Shown here in pieces: positions 20,367 to 31,500 of a DNA stretch of 64,000 nucleotides. The stretch lies in contig JADKFC010000003.1 of NCBI GenBank assembly GCA_016717655.1, positions 62,001 through 126,000 of the forward strand. The letters are read 5' to 3'. The position numbers were made by a program, and so were the translations under genes. Source of the stretch: Saprospiraceae bacterium (GTDB lineage: Bacteria > Bacteroidota > Bacteroidia > Chitinophagales > Saprospiraceae). A model generated the notes under the pieces. It made no database searches and was not told the DNA's origin. It saw only the letters and a program-made list of their open reading frames with translations. Positions within the stretch are counted from its first letter, which is position 1. Every line of letters starts with the position of its first letter.

Positions 20367-23300
20367 TCAGATTATTGTAGACATTGTTGGTATTGATTCT
20401 GTTTGTGGGGGAAGCAGTACTATTTTAACAGCCAATAGTATTGCTAACCAGGAAGTGAGTCTGATTGCCTTTGAGGACACCTATCTATCACAAGCCAGTA
20501 CTGGAACGAATTATGGATCCTGCAATAGATTGTACACAGGATTGGGTTCTAGTTCAAGGGCGCGATCATTGATTAAATTTGACTTAAGCTCTATTCCTGC
20601 AGGAAGTACAATTATTTCGGCCAATTTGGTGATGACTAAAACTGGAGGTTCAAGTACCGCCGCAACACCCATTGCAGCCCATAGGATCACCAATCCATGG
20701 ACTGAAAATACTGGAAGTTGTTCGGGAAGATCAAGGGCAGCCAGTTGGAATCAACGAATGACCAGCACCAACTGGACAACTGCAGGAGGAGATTTTAATG
20801 CTACGGCTGAATCTACTGTAACGGTGGCAGCCAATGCACAATACACATGGAACGTACAAAATCTGGTTCAGGCATGGGTCAATGGAACTTATATCAATAA
20901 TGGATTGATGTTGAAAAGAGTTACCGAGGGATCGGCCAATCAAAAATATTTTGCCAGTAGTGAAGCCACCACAGCATCACAAAGGCCTAGATTGGATATT
21001 GTTTATCAGGGCCCTCCTACAGGAGCAATAGTGAATTGGAGTAATGGAAATATTGGAGAATCTATTTCGGTGGCTCCTTCAGCAAATACGATTTATACGG
21101 CAGTTGTAAATGACATTTACAACTGTTATGGAGAGGAAAGCATTGAGGTAACTGTTTCTCCAAGACCTGGAGTGGATTTTATAGGGTCTACAGTTATTTG
21201 TAAAGACTCAATAACCCAGCTTACACCTTCCACAGGAGGTACCTGGACCAGTTCTAATATTGCCATTGCTACAGTGACCAATGCAGGGATAGTTACAGGT
21301 GTTAATACAGGAACAGCTAATTTTACTTTCACAAGTACAGCCAATAATTGTTCTAGTGACCCAACTGAAAATCTATCTGTTACCACTCCTCCTACGGTTT
21401 CAATTACCGGACCTACTTCCATTTGTGAAGGATCCACATCTACCTTATCACCAACATCAGGAGGCACGTGGACCAGTAACAACCCTTCCATAGCAACTGT
21501 AAACGACAGTGGTGTGGTAACTGCAGTTTCTGCAGGTTCGGCAACATTTTATTTTACCAGCACAGTTTCGGGATGCAGAAGCACCTCTACTTCCTCTATA
21601 ACGGTTGTTGCCCGACCAATAGTCAACGTTTCAGGTACTTCGGCTATTTGTCCTTCCACCACCACCACTTTAACACCTACTTCGGGTGGAAGCTGGATTA
21701 GCAATGACCCTCTGGTAGCTAGTGTAGCTTCTAATGGCCTTGTCACAGGTGTAGGAGTGGGTAGTACTTCGTTTGTTTTTACAAGCTCGTCAACAGGATG
21801 TACAAGTTTACCATCTCCAACTGTAACGGTTAATGCCAAACCTTTTGCCACTCTTTCCGGGTCCAACACGGTTTGTATTGGAACAAGTATAAACATTACT
21901 CCTTCAACCGGTGGTACCTGGGTGAGTAGCAACACGTCAGTGGCTAGTATTGATAACTCTGGGGTGATTACAGGTGTGTCTATAGGCAGTGCCTCTTTTA
22001 CTTATACTTCATCTTCTACCGGATGTATTAGTGACCCGTCTTCTTTGGTAGATGTGTCTACAAGACCAAGTGCCAGCATCACGGGCAGTACAAGTTTGTG
22101 TATTGGTACTACATCAACTTTAATACCGTCTTCAGGAGGAGTATGGGTATCGAGTAACCCTGCAGTAGCAAGTGTGGATGGATCAGGAGTAGTAACCGGA
22201 CTTTCTAATGGAATTGCCCATTTTACATTTACTCAATATTCAACAGGTTGTAGCTCAGACGCAACGAATAATATCATTGTAAACGAAAAACCGATTGTAA
22301 GTATTACCGGGGCAACATCTGTTTGTCTTGGTTTCTCAACAACAATATCACCTACCACCGGAGGTACGTGGGTATCGAGTAATACAAATGTAGCTACGGT
22401 TACTAATTCCGGTGTAGTGACAGGTATAGCTCCAGGTACAGCTACCTTTGTGTATACGCTCAATGCTACCAATTGTATTTCTAATGCCACAGGATTAATT
22501 ACAGTTAATGCGCTGCCGGTTCCTAATGTAACAGGAGGAACATCCATATGTAATGGAACCACAACTACATTAAGTCCTACTACAGGTGGTACTTGGGAGA
22601 GTTCAAATCCAGGAATTGCAGCAGTCACAAATGATGGAACAGTTACCGGTCTTGCGGCTGGATCTGCAACCTTTACTTTTACGCAAACTTCTACCAGCTG
22701 TGTATCCCCTCCTTCAGCAATTGTAACTGTTAACTCAAAACCAGTTGCTTCAATTTTCGGTGCGAGTACCATCTGTGAGGGAACTACCACTTCGCTGACA
22801 CCTATGGTTGGCGGTACCTGGACGTCAAGCTCGCCACTGATTGCTTCTGTAACAAGTGGTGGAGTTGTAACAGGTCTTGATGGAGGCAGTGCCACTTTTA
22901 CTTTCCGACAAACGTCCACAGGTTGTGATTCAGATCCAACTTCTTCTCTATTGGTCAATCCTAAACCCGATATTTCTATAACAGGTCCCGATAGTATTTG
23001 TATTGATGGCAATTCTCAATTGTCACCCTCATCAGGAGGAAGTTGGGCAAGTCTTTCTCCCGGAATTGCCTCCATTACCAATGGAGGATTAGTAACGGCG
23101 TTAAGTTCAGGGAATGCTTATTTTCGATTCACTGAGTCTTTGACAGGGTGTCAATCCGATTCTTCGCAATTAATACAAATAAGCGACAAACCACTTGCTA
23201 TATTAACAGGCCCCGATGACATTTGTATTGGAAATACCACTTCTTTGTTTCCAACTAGCGGAGGTACATGGATTTCAAGTAACAATGCCATTGCTACTAT

Positions 23301-25593
23301 TACCAATAGTGGAGTTGTTACAGGACTAACCGCAGGACCCGTTACATTTACCTATGTTCAAAATGTTTCGCTTTGTCAATCACTTCCTTCTACGCCAATT
23401 AATGTAATTGCACGACCGGATATACATGTTGACGGTGATACTATTTTATGTATTGGAGAAACTTCTTCTCTAACTCCTTCTTTTGGGGGCAGCTGGACAA
23501 GTCTTGACCCATCAATAGCTGCCATTGATAATGCTGGAATCATTACGGGGCATCTGGCGGGTACAACCTCATTTTATTTTATTGATGCAATTTCTGGCTG
23601 TATTTCTGATACCTCCATATTATTTTCTATCAACGATTTGCCAACAGTTTCAATCACCGGATTAGATTCCATATGCATTGCGGACCACACTTCTTTGAAT
23701 CCAACATCCGGTGGTCAATGGATCAGTTCAAACTCTGGATTAGCCACCGTCGATGCTTCAGGAATCGTTACCGGTATTTCGTCTGGAAATGTGGCTTTTG
23801 TTTTTATTGATGACGTCAATCATTGCTCTTCTGAACCAACGGATAGTATTACCATTAAAGGAAAAGAAATTGTTTTAATCGATGGAGATTCATCCATATG
23901 TATAGGTTCAGAAACTTACTTAATTCCTAACAATGGGGGAAGCTGGCAAAGCACCAATCCATTGGTGGCAACAGTAAACAATAACGGATTGGTATCAGCT
24001 ATTAGTGAAGGAAGTGTCTCATTCATTTTTACTGATTCAGGAACAGGTTGTAGCTCTGACACGAGTGACGCTGTTATTGTACATGGCAAACCTGTTATCA
24101 GTTTGGCAGGTCCTGATATGTATTGTGAGGGTGATTCAACACAAATGTTACCAAATACAGGAGGTAGTTGGACTTCAAGTAATGTTTCCATTGCCACCAT
24201 CTCCTCTACCGGAAATGCTTTAGGTATCAATGGAGGACTTGTGAAATTCATTTTCACGGATGCAGCTACTGGTTGTGATTCTGATAGCAGTGATTGGGTA
24301 GAAGTGATCGACAGACCAGATATTTCTATTTCAGGTTCGGATGCCCTCTGTGTGGGAGCCAATGCCTACTTACTGCCTACTACTGGAGGTAGCTGGCAGA
24401 GCACAAACCCTGCTGTGGCAACCATAGACAACACGGGTACAGTAACCGGAATTATGGCCGGTGCGTCCACTTTTATATTTACAGAAAGCATTCATGGCTG
24501 TACTTCTTTTCCATCTGATTCTATTGATTTTTTGGTTAAGCCCCTTGTGTCAGTGACAGGTTTGTCTGTGATTTGTGAAAATGATTCCACCCATTTGAGC
24601 CCTTCGTCTGGAGGTACATGGTCCAGTAGCGACATTGATATCGCAACAGTTGACAACAACGGATTGGTATTAGGTAAGTCTGGCGGCACTGCACAATTTA
24701 TTTTCACATTATCCGGAAGTAGCTGTTCATCAGATCCAACATCCGGGGTTGACATTAATGCAAATCCAGATATAACTCTTTCAGGATCCGGAATCTTGTG
24801 TCTTGGTCAGACGGATCAAATGACTCCTAGTACGGGAGGAACCTGGATAAGCAGTAACCCCGCAGTGGGTAGCATAGATAATAGTGGATTGATTCAAACC
24901 ACTGGCTTAGGTTCGTTTAAAGTAATTTTTACTTCGTCAATGACCGGATGTAAATCAGACAGCAGTCAGTTGATAACCATATTTAGTGTTCCTGTTGTTT
25001 CCATTACGGGTAATGATACTTTATGTCAGGGAGCGACTTCATCTGTAAGCCCTACAACAGGGGGTGTATGGACTTCGGGTAACAATACAATAGCGACTGT
25101 ACTAAATAATGGAGAAATTACTGCCATTTCAGATGGCTCAGTAAGTTTTACTTATACAAGTGATGAATCTGGTTGTGCTTCACTGCCAACAGCTTTTGTT
25201 AGGGTTTACAATAGACCAACTGTTTCCATCTCAGGGGCTACTACAATATGTGAAGATGTTACCACTCAAATGCTCCCTTCAGTTGGAGGAAGCTGGATAT
25301 CAAGCCATCCTGCAATTGCTACAATTACGGACGCAGGTGTAGCCACAGGACTTTCAGGAGGCAGTGCCAGGTTTGTATTTACCCAAACATCCACAGGATG
25401 TACATCCGACCCAACTGCTTGGATCACCGTAGTGGATCAGCCAGATATTTCTTTGACAGGTCTGAGTCAGATTTGTCTGGGTTCAACAACTCAATTTTAC
25501 CTGGATCAGGAGGAAGCTGGGTGTCATCAGATCCAGGCATTGCTACCATTTCCAGTTCAGGTTTGGTCAATAGCATTGACGAAGGAATTGTGA
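19690..25593 (+). CDS. Middle part of the frameshifted choice-of-anchor A giant: DNRLRE domain and BIG2 repeats
   Basis: This frame continues the preceding fragment; its apparent start is within an Ig strand (VTVTNSEGC). Residues about 25-225 are copy 2 of the duplicated unknown domain. Residues about 255-440 are a DNRLRE/CBM96-like domain: EDTYLSQAST..NYG, RSLIKFDLSSIPAGSTI.SA.L, N.QNLVQAWVNG..NNGLMLK and RPRLDIVY. From about residue 490, nineteen BIG2-like repeats of about 80 residues follow, each with SITG...IC.G...L.P..GG.W.SSNP.(I/V)A.V...G.VTG...G.A.F.FT...TGC.S. Every unit has the two cysteines. The frame breaks at a TTTT run (25495-25498), after which the last residues before the stop are out-of-frame. 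The protein is probably extracellular; the repeats would form a long stalk. Confidence 0.9.
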   Translation: MTVTNSEGCSKVLSKTMSVKTCLGQSCFNGSNDITSRANWSIVYGTDPADDYVNIRVSLPKNLVDNTYGGNAIGWPSGHTFSNLTGAEFLTMSLFDTSGVKQMELKLDYLSADASAPSGYSSLGVLGGEGSMLVGNASDVIDVQTSLDVNFNDYGYVLTSNSPATNSSYDINAIYPNWIYDVWYEVNVKLSAFGAAGFGSVAIPNYETSPSKFGSSYYAVTEGPCCQIIVDIVGIDSVCGGSSTILTANSIANQEVSLIAFEDTYLSQASTGTNYGSCNRLYTGLGSSSRARSLIKFDLSSIPAGSTIISANLVMTKTGGSSTAATPIAAHRITNPWTENTGSCSGRSRAASWNQRMTSTNWTTAGGDFNATAESTVTVAANAQYTWNVQNLVQAWVNGTYINNGLMLKRVTEGSANQKYFASSEATTASQRPRLDIVYQGPPTGAIVNWSNGNIGESISVAPSANTIYTAVVNDIYNCYGEESIEVTVSPRPGVDFIGSTVICKDSITQLTPSTGGTWTSSNIAIATVTNAGIVTGVNTGTANFTFTSTANNCSSDPTENLSVTTPPTVSITGPTSICEGSTSTLSPTSGGTWTSNNPSIATVNDSGVVTAVSAGSATFYFTSTVSGCRSTSTSSITVVARPIVNVSGTSAICPSTTTTLTPTSGGSWISNDPLVASVASNGLVTGVGVGSTSFVFTSSSTGCTSLPSPTVTVNAKPFATLSGSNTVCIGTSINITPSTGGTWVSSNTSVASIDNSGVITGVSIGSASFTYTSSSTGCISDPSSLVDVSTRPSASITGSTSLCIGTTSTLIPSSGGVWVSSNPAVASVDGSGVVTGLSNGIAHFTFTQYSTGCSSDATNNIIVNEKPIVSITGATSVCLGFSTTISPTTGGTWVSSNTNVATVTNSGVVTGIAPGTATFVYTLNATNCISNATGLITVNALPVPNVTGGTSICNGTTTTLSPTTGGTWESSNPGIAAVTNDGTVTGLAAGSATFTFTQTSTSCVSPPSAIVTVNSKPVASIFGASTICEGTTTSLTPMVGGTWTSSSPLIASVTSGGVVTGLDGGSATFTFRQTSTGCDSDPTSSLLVNPKPDISITGPDSICIDGNSQLSPSSGGSWASLSPGIASITNGGLVTALSSGNAYFRFTESLTGCQSDSSQLIQISDKPLAILTGPDDICIGNTTSLFPTSGGTWISSNNAIATITNSGVVTGLTAGPVTFTYVQNVSLCQSLPSTPINVIARPDIHVDGDTILCIGETSSLTPSFGGSWTSLDPSIAAIDNAGIITGHLAGTTSFYFIDAISGCISDTSILFSINDLPTVSITGLDSICIADHTSLNPTSGGQWISSNSGLATVDASGIVTGISSGNVAFVFIDDVNHCSSEPTDSITIKGKEIVLIDGDSSICIGSETYLIPNNGGSWQSTNPLVATVNNNGLVSAISEGSVSFIFTDSGTGCSSDTSDAVIVHGKPVISLAGPDMYCEGDSTQMLPNTGGSWTSSNVSIATISSTGNALGINGGLVKFIFTDAATGCDSDSSDWVEVIDRPDISISGSDALCVGANAYLLPTTGGSWQSTNPAVATIDNTGTVTGIMAGASTFIFTESIHGCTSFPSDSIDFLVKPLVSVTGLSVICENDSTHLSPSSGGTWSSSDIDIATVDNNGLVLGKSGGTAQFIFTLSGSSCSSDPTSGVDINANPDITLSGSGILCLGQTDQMTPSTGGTWISSNPAVGSIDNSGLIQTTGLGSFKVIFTSSMTGCKSDSSQLITIFSVPVVSITGNDTLCQGATSSVSPTTGGVWTSGNNTIATVLNNGEITAISDGSVSFTYTSDESGCASLPTAFVRVYNRPTVSISGATTICEDVTTQMLPSVGGSWISSHPAIATITDAGVATGLSGGSARFVFTQTSTGCTSDPTAWITVVDQPDISLTGLSQICLGSTTQFYLDQEEAGCHQIQALLPFPVQVWSIALTKEL

Positions 25594-28500
25594 GGTTTGT
25601 TTTCACATCCTCACTCACAGGCTGTGCATCTGACTCCAGCATAGAAGTTGTTGTGCATCCCATTCCAGTGGCTTCTATTACAGGTAATGACTCTATCTGT
25701 GTTGGCACCAATACATGGCTTTCTCCTACTTTAGGAGGTACTTGGACCAGCTCTAACCCAGCTGTCGCAACTGCCAATGAAGAAGGGGTAGTTTTGGGGC
25801 ACAACGCCGGAAACATTAGGTTTACATTTACTTCTTTTGCCAATTGTGTTTCTAATCAAACCAATCCCATCGAAGTATTGGATGACCCTGAAATATATAT
25901 GATTGGTCAAGACTCGCTTTGCATCAATGGTTATGCTCTTGGATTCCCGGTAAATGGAGGAACTTGGGTGAGTACCAATCCAAGTGTTGCAACAGTGAGT
26001 CCTTATGGTGTCATTGTGGCTCAGCAGCCGGGTGTGGCAGATTTTTATTTCATTAGTGACACTACTGGTTGCGCTTCAAGTGAGATTTTGGACGTGGTTG
26101 TCAATCCTAGACCAACAGCCTCTCTTACAGGTCCTGATATTATTTGTATTGGTAGTACAACTACATTGAGCCCTGTGGTGGGTGGTGTATGGGATAGTAC
26201 TGACCCATCTGTGGCAGGAGCCAATAGCAGTGGAGTAGTAACTGGATTATTAAATGGCTCAACCCGGTTTGTATTTACAGATGCCATTACAGGTTGTTCT
26301 TCTGATACCACCGACCTGCTTACAGTCAATGATGTGCCCGCAGTAGGATTAGACGGCCCCGCAGTATTATGCGTAGGTGCTACTACCCAACTTACAGCCG
26401 TGACAGCAGGTTCATGGTTAAGTTCGAATTCTTCTGTAGCTACAGTAACAAGTGAAGGTCTGGTCATGGCAGTTAGCCAAGGTACTGTGGATTTTACTTT
26501 TCACTCTTCCGTATCAGGATGTCCTTCCAATTCAATTTCAGGAATTGTTGTGAATGGCAAGCCCACAGTAAATATTGATCTGGTAGGTTCGGCCTGTGTA
26601 AATAGTTCAACCCAGTTGCAAGCTCTCGTTTCTGGAGGAAGTTCTCCTTACACCTTTAATTGGGAAGGGCCCAGTTCATATACAGCTTCTGCACAATCTG
26701 TTAATATTACATCCAACGGTACTTATAGAGTTACAGTAACAGATGAGAAAGGTTGTGTGGCAGAAAACACTGCCTTTATTCATGAATTATTTGAACCCCT
26801 TATCATCACCTTACAACCTGAAGTTTGCGAGGGAACCAGTGTTACTTTGATTGCAAGCGGAACCAATGCTGTATCTTACCAATGGAGTGCAAACGCCGGC
26901 AATGCAACCACACAAGCTGTTTCTGTGCTTCCGTCTTTTCCCTCAACGACATACATCGTAACAGTTACCAATGATATTGGCTGTTCCAATACCGCTGTTT
27001 CAACGATATTGGCAAAACAAACACCTATTGTTCACATTACAGGAAGTGACTCGATTTGTGTTGGTGGCACCACAACTTTAACACCCACGGCTGGCGGTTC
27101 CTGGTTGACAACCAACGGTTCTGTTGCTACCATCACTTCTGCAGGATTGGTTACAGGTCTTACTCCTGGTACCTCTACTTTTATTTATACTTCATCAGAA
27201 AATGGGTGTTCTTCAAGAGCATCTGTTCCTGTCTATGTGTTGAAACGACCGTATGTTGAAATTACAGGTGATACTTCTCTCTGCTTAGGAGGAAGTTCTA
27301 CTCTTTTTCCTTCGGTTGGTGGTACGTGGACAAGTTCACACCCAACAATAGCAACTGTTTCAAATTCAGGAATCGTTACCGGTATTTCTCCTGGCAATGC
27401 TGCTTTTACTTTTGTTTCTGATACAACAGGTTGTTCTTCCATTACAGATTCTATTGATGTGAATCAACATGAGGGTTCTGTTATCAGTGGAGATAATAGC
27501 ATATGTGTAGGAGAAACTTCATTGCTGACTGCTTCCAATCCTGGAGGAACCTGGTCGTCATCTAATGCTACAATTGCTTCTATCAACTCTTCCGGGTTGA
27601 TCACAGGTATGTCGCCTGGTAGCGCTACCATAACCTATGTAAGGAATACAGGAGCTTGTGTAAACTATTCTACCTTCCAGGTAGTTATCAACCCCATTCC
27701 ATCGACTGCTATTTCTGGAAGTGCAGTAGTTTGCGCGGGCAGCACAACCACACTTTCTCCTGTTTCTGGCGGAACCTGGGTCAGTAACGATCCTTCTATA
27801 GCTACCATTACCAATGGTGGATTGGTTTCTGGCATCCAGGCGGGTAATGTCAGTTTTGTCTTTACCAATACTTCGACTGGCTGCGTGTCATCGGCTTCTG
27901 CACCAATAACAGTGTTGAGCAAGCCTTCAATATCCATCATTGGCCCATCAGTTGTTTGTTCTGAAAGCACAACCCAACTTACACCGGTTACCGGAGGCAC
28001 ATGGGTAAGTTCCAATAGCGCTGTAGCTTCTGTCACCAGCGGTGGAGTAGTTACAGGTATAACGGGCGGTACGGCTACCTTTACATTTACACAGGCCTCA
28101 AATGGCTGTATTTCAGATCCTACCTCACCTATAACGGTGCATGCAAAGCCCAGCCTTTCAATACAGGTAAATGGTAGTCAATGTCTGACTGATAGCACGG
28201 CCTTGTTTGCCAATGTGAGTGGAGGACTTTTACCTTATGATTATCAATGGATCGGTCCTTCTTTGGCTAGTACCCTTGATTCAATAACAGTGATAGCAGC
28301 TGGTCCTTATGAGATAACAGTTACGGATCAGAATTTATGTTCATCCACAGCCACAGTATCTATCTTTGATCCTTATATTCCTGCCATTGTAGCTTCTAAA
28401 ACAGCTGTCTGTGAAGGTGAATCGGTACAACTTACTGTCAATGCGAGCTCTGCTACATCATATCAGTGGAGCGCAAATACCGGAGGGGCAACAACCTCAA

Positions 28501-31500
28501 CCCTTTCAATCTATCCGGCTGTACCCGCTACTTTGTACGTTGTTACTGTTACCAGTATCAATGGATGTACGGCAACTGCTTCACGAAATATTGTTGTTAA
28601 CGCAAGACCAATTGCAGCCATTTCGGGCCCATCCAACATTTGTTTGGGTCAGGTTACCAACTTAACGCCGGGGTCTGGAGGTATTTGGTCTAGCAGCAAT
28701 CCATCTGTTGCTACTGTAAATACCAGTGGGGTTGTTCAAGGAGTGGCAGCAGGGGCCGCCAGCTTCACATTTACCAATGTTGGCACGGGTTGTTCTTCAG
28801 TACCAACGACTCCAATTACGGTCAACGCCAAACCTGTGGCAAGTATTACAGGACCATCAACCATTTGTGTAGGGGCAAACACAACCCTCCATCCTGAATC
28901 TGGCGGTACCTGGCAAAGTTCTGACATAACAGTGGCAACTATTACCAATGCGGGTGTTGTTACTGGCCTCAATGCAGGCGTTGTCTATTTTACGTATACA
29001 TTATCCTCTTCCAATTGTTCATCTGATCCAAGCAATCCAATTTCAATAAACCCAAAACCAGGAATCAGTTATACCGGTCCATTGTCTTTGTGTTTGGGTT
29101 CAAATACTTCATTGACACCCGGCACAGGAGGTATCTGGATCAGTTCAAACCCAACAGTGGCTACCATTAATAACAATGGATTTGTAACTTCTGTTGGTGC
29201 AGGAACCACTACTTTCCAATTTACCCTTACATCTACCGGATGTACATCAGATATTTCTCCTACCTTGACTGTAAATGGCAAACCAGTGGTAAGTATAACA
29301 GGCGATACGGTATTATGCGTGGGAGAAATCAGCCAGGCTTCAGCTTCAGAAGCTGGAACATGGACTTCAAGTAATGTATCTACTGCAACCATTAACAACA
29401 ATGGAGTTATCAATGCTTCAGGTCCCGGACTTGTAAGTTTTACATTTACCTCTTCTGCTACGGGATGTAGTTCATTGCCCACAAGAACAATTTTGGTCAA
29501 TCCCAATCCTACAACTTCTGTTGATGGACCATCTGCTATTTGTTTGAACGCTACTACTCAATTAAATCCTGCATCAGGAGGAGTGTGGACCTCTCTTAAT
29601 CCTCTTGTAGCAGTAGTAAACTCGAATGGACTTGTCACAGGAATATCTCAGGGACAAACCAACTTTTCCTATACAGATTCTTATACCGGATGTTCTTCAA
29701 TAGTAGCTCAACCCATTTTGGTGTATGGCAAACCCAATGCGCAAATTACAGGCCCCAAAAACATTTGTATCGGATCCACCACTACTCTTCAACCCACCTC
29801 AGGCGGCTTTTGGATTAGTTCCAACAACAGTGTTGCCACCATTAACGGAGGAGGTATCGCAACAGGAATCAGTGTAGGTTCAGCAAGATTTATTTTTATT
29901 GAATCTGTTTCAGGCTGTATCTCAGACTCTACAGATTGGATAACCGTAAGTATCAAACCGGCTGCCAGTTTAACAGGACCGGGAGTTTTATGCATTGATG
30001 AAACATCAGCTGCCATACCTTCTTCAGGAGGTGTATGGATTAGCAACAACCCGGGTACCGCCCTGATCAATAATGCCGGTATTATAACTGCAGTTGGACA
30101 AGGTCAGGCATCTTTTTCCTATACCCCAACCGGAGGCTGCCCATCTGATCCAGTAGGCCCCGTTATTGTAAATGGCAAACCTCAGATTACTTCCAATGCT
30201 TCTACCAATCTTTGTCCGGGTCAGTATATGCAGCTATCTCCAACAAGCGGAGGAGATTGGTATAGTCAAAATCCGTTGGTTGCATCCATCAACAACCACG
30301 GACAAGTATCTGTGATTACTATGGGTACGACTAAATTTGTTTTTCGCGACAGCATAACAGGGTGCTACAGTGACTCAACTGCCCAATTTACTGTACATCC
30401 GAGACCCTTTGTAGCTTTGGTTGGACCTTCCGTTATATGTGTAGGAAATACCACTCAATTGTCACCAACTGTAGGGGGCATTTGGACAACTACCAATGAA
30501 TTTGTTGCTCCAGTGGGCAATAATGGTGTTGTTACTGGAGTAGGAGCGGGGACAGCCAGCTTTAAATTTATCAACATCACAACTGGTTGTGAATCCAATA
30601 TACCATTATCTGTAACGGTAAATGCAAAACCAATAGTTACATTGCCGCAAGCTCAACTTTGTAAAAATGATACCTTAATGCTTCCAGCCCCGGGTGTAGG
30701 CTCATGGATGAGTCTCAATCCTTCTATTGGCAGTATTAATGGCAATGGTAAGGTGACAGCCTTGAGCCAGGGCATTGCCCGATTTAGATTTACGCTGGCT
30801 TCCACCGGCTGTGTTTCTGATCCATCGGCATCCTTGTTGGTTAATGATTTACCCAATACTTCATTTATTGGTCCCAATGAGATTTGTATAGGTATGAATA
30901 CACAAGTACATCCATCAACAGGAGGTATATGGGAAAGTGCCGATGAGAATGTAGTCTTAGTTGATAATATGGGAGTTGCTACCGGAATTGACATTGGCAA
31001 TGCTTCTTTGTTTTATACAGATACCATCACCGGATGTACCTCTGATGGCAGCCTGATCATCAGTGTTATTTCTCCTGTTTCGGTAGGAGTTAATGGACCT
31101 ACAGAAATCTGTATTGGTTATGAGACCCAACTGTTCCCAAATATCGGGGGCATATGGACAAGTAACGATTTGGGAATTGCCCTGGTGGATAACAATGGAA
31201 AAGTAATTGGTGTTGCACCTGGAAAAGTCAGTTTCTCTTATACAGAAATAGAAACAGGTTGCATTTCAAGAATGGTATTGGACGCTGTTACTGTCAAACC
31301 ATGTTTGGACCCTGACTTTAACGTGGCTGCCAGAAACACATTGCTCACCGGTAATGTGGCAACCAATGATGAAGTTGTAACAGGTATGACCTATGGTTCT
31401 ATAGTAACCACACTTGGTAAACCCCTTGGAAGTAATCCATTTTTTACGGTGTTGCCCAACGGTGATTATCAGTTTAGTACTACTATGCCGGGAGAATATA

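Larger units (their letters stand above)
21159..31302 (+). repeat. About 41 BIG2-like repeats with two interrupting two-Ig cassettes
   Basis: Counting the GG.W.S strand gives 24 units before the first cassette (about 26568-27022), 5 between cassettes, and 12 after the second (about 28150-28612). Unit 20 spans the frameshift at 25495-25498. Units are diverged from each other at DNA level. Confidence 0.88.
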
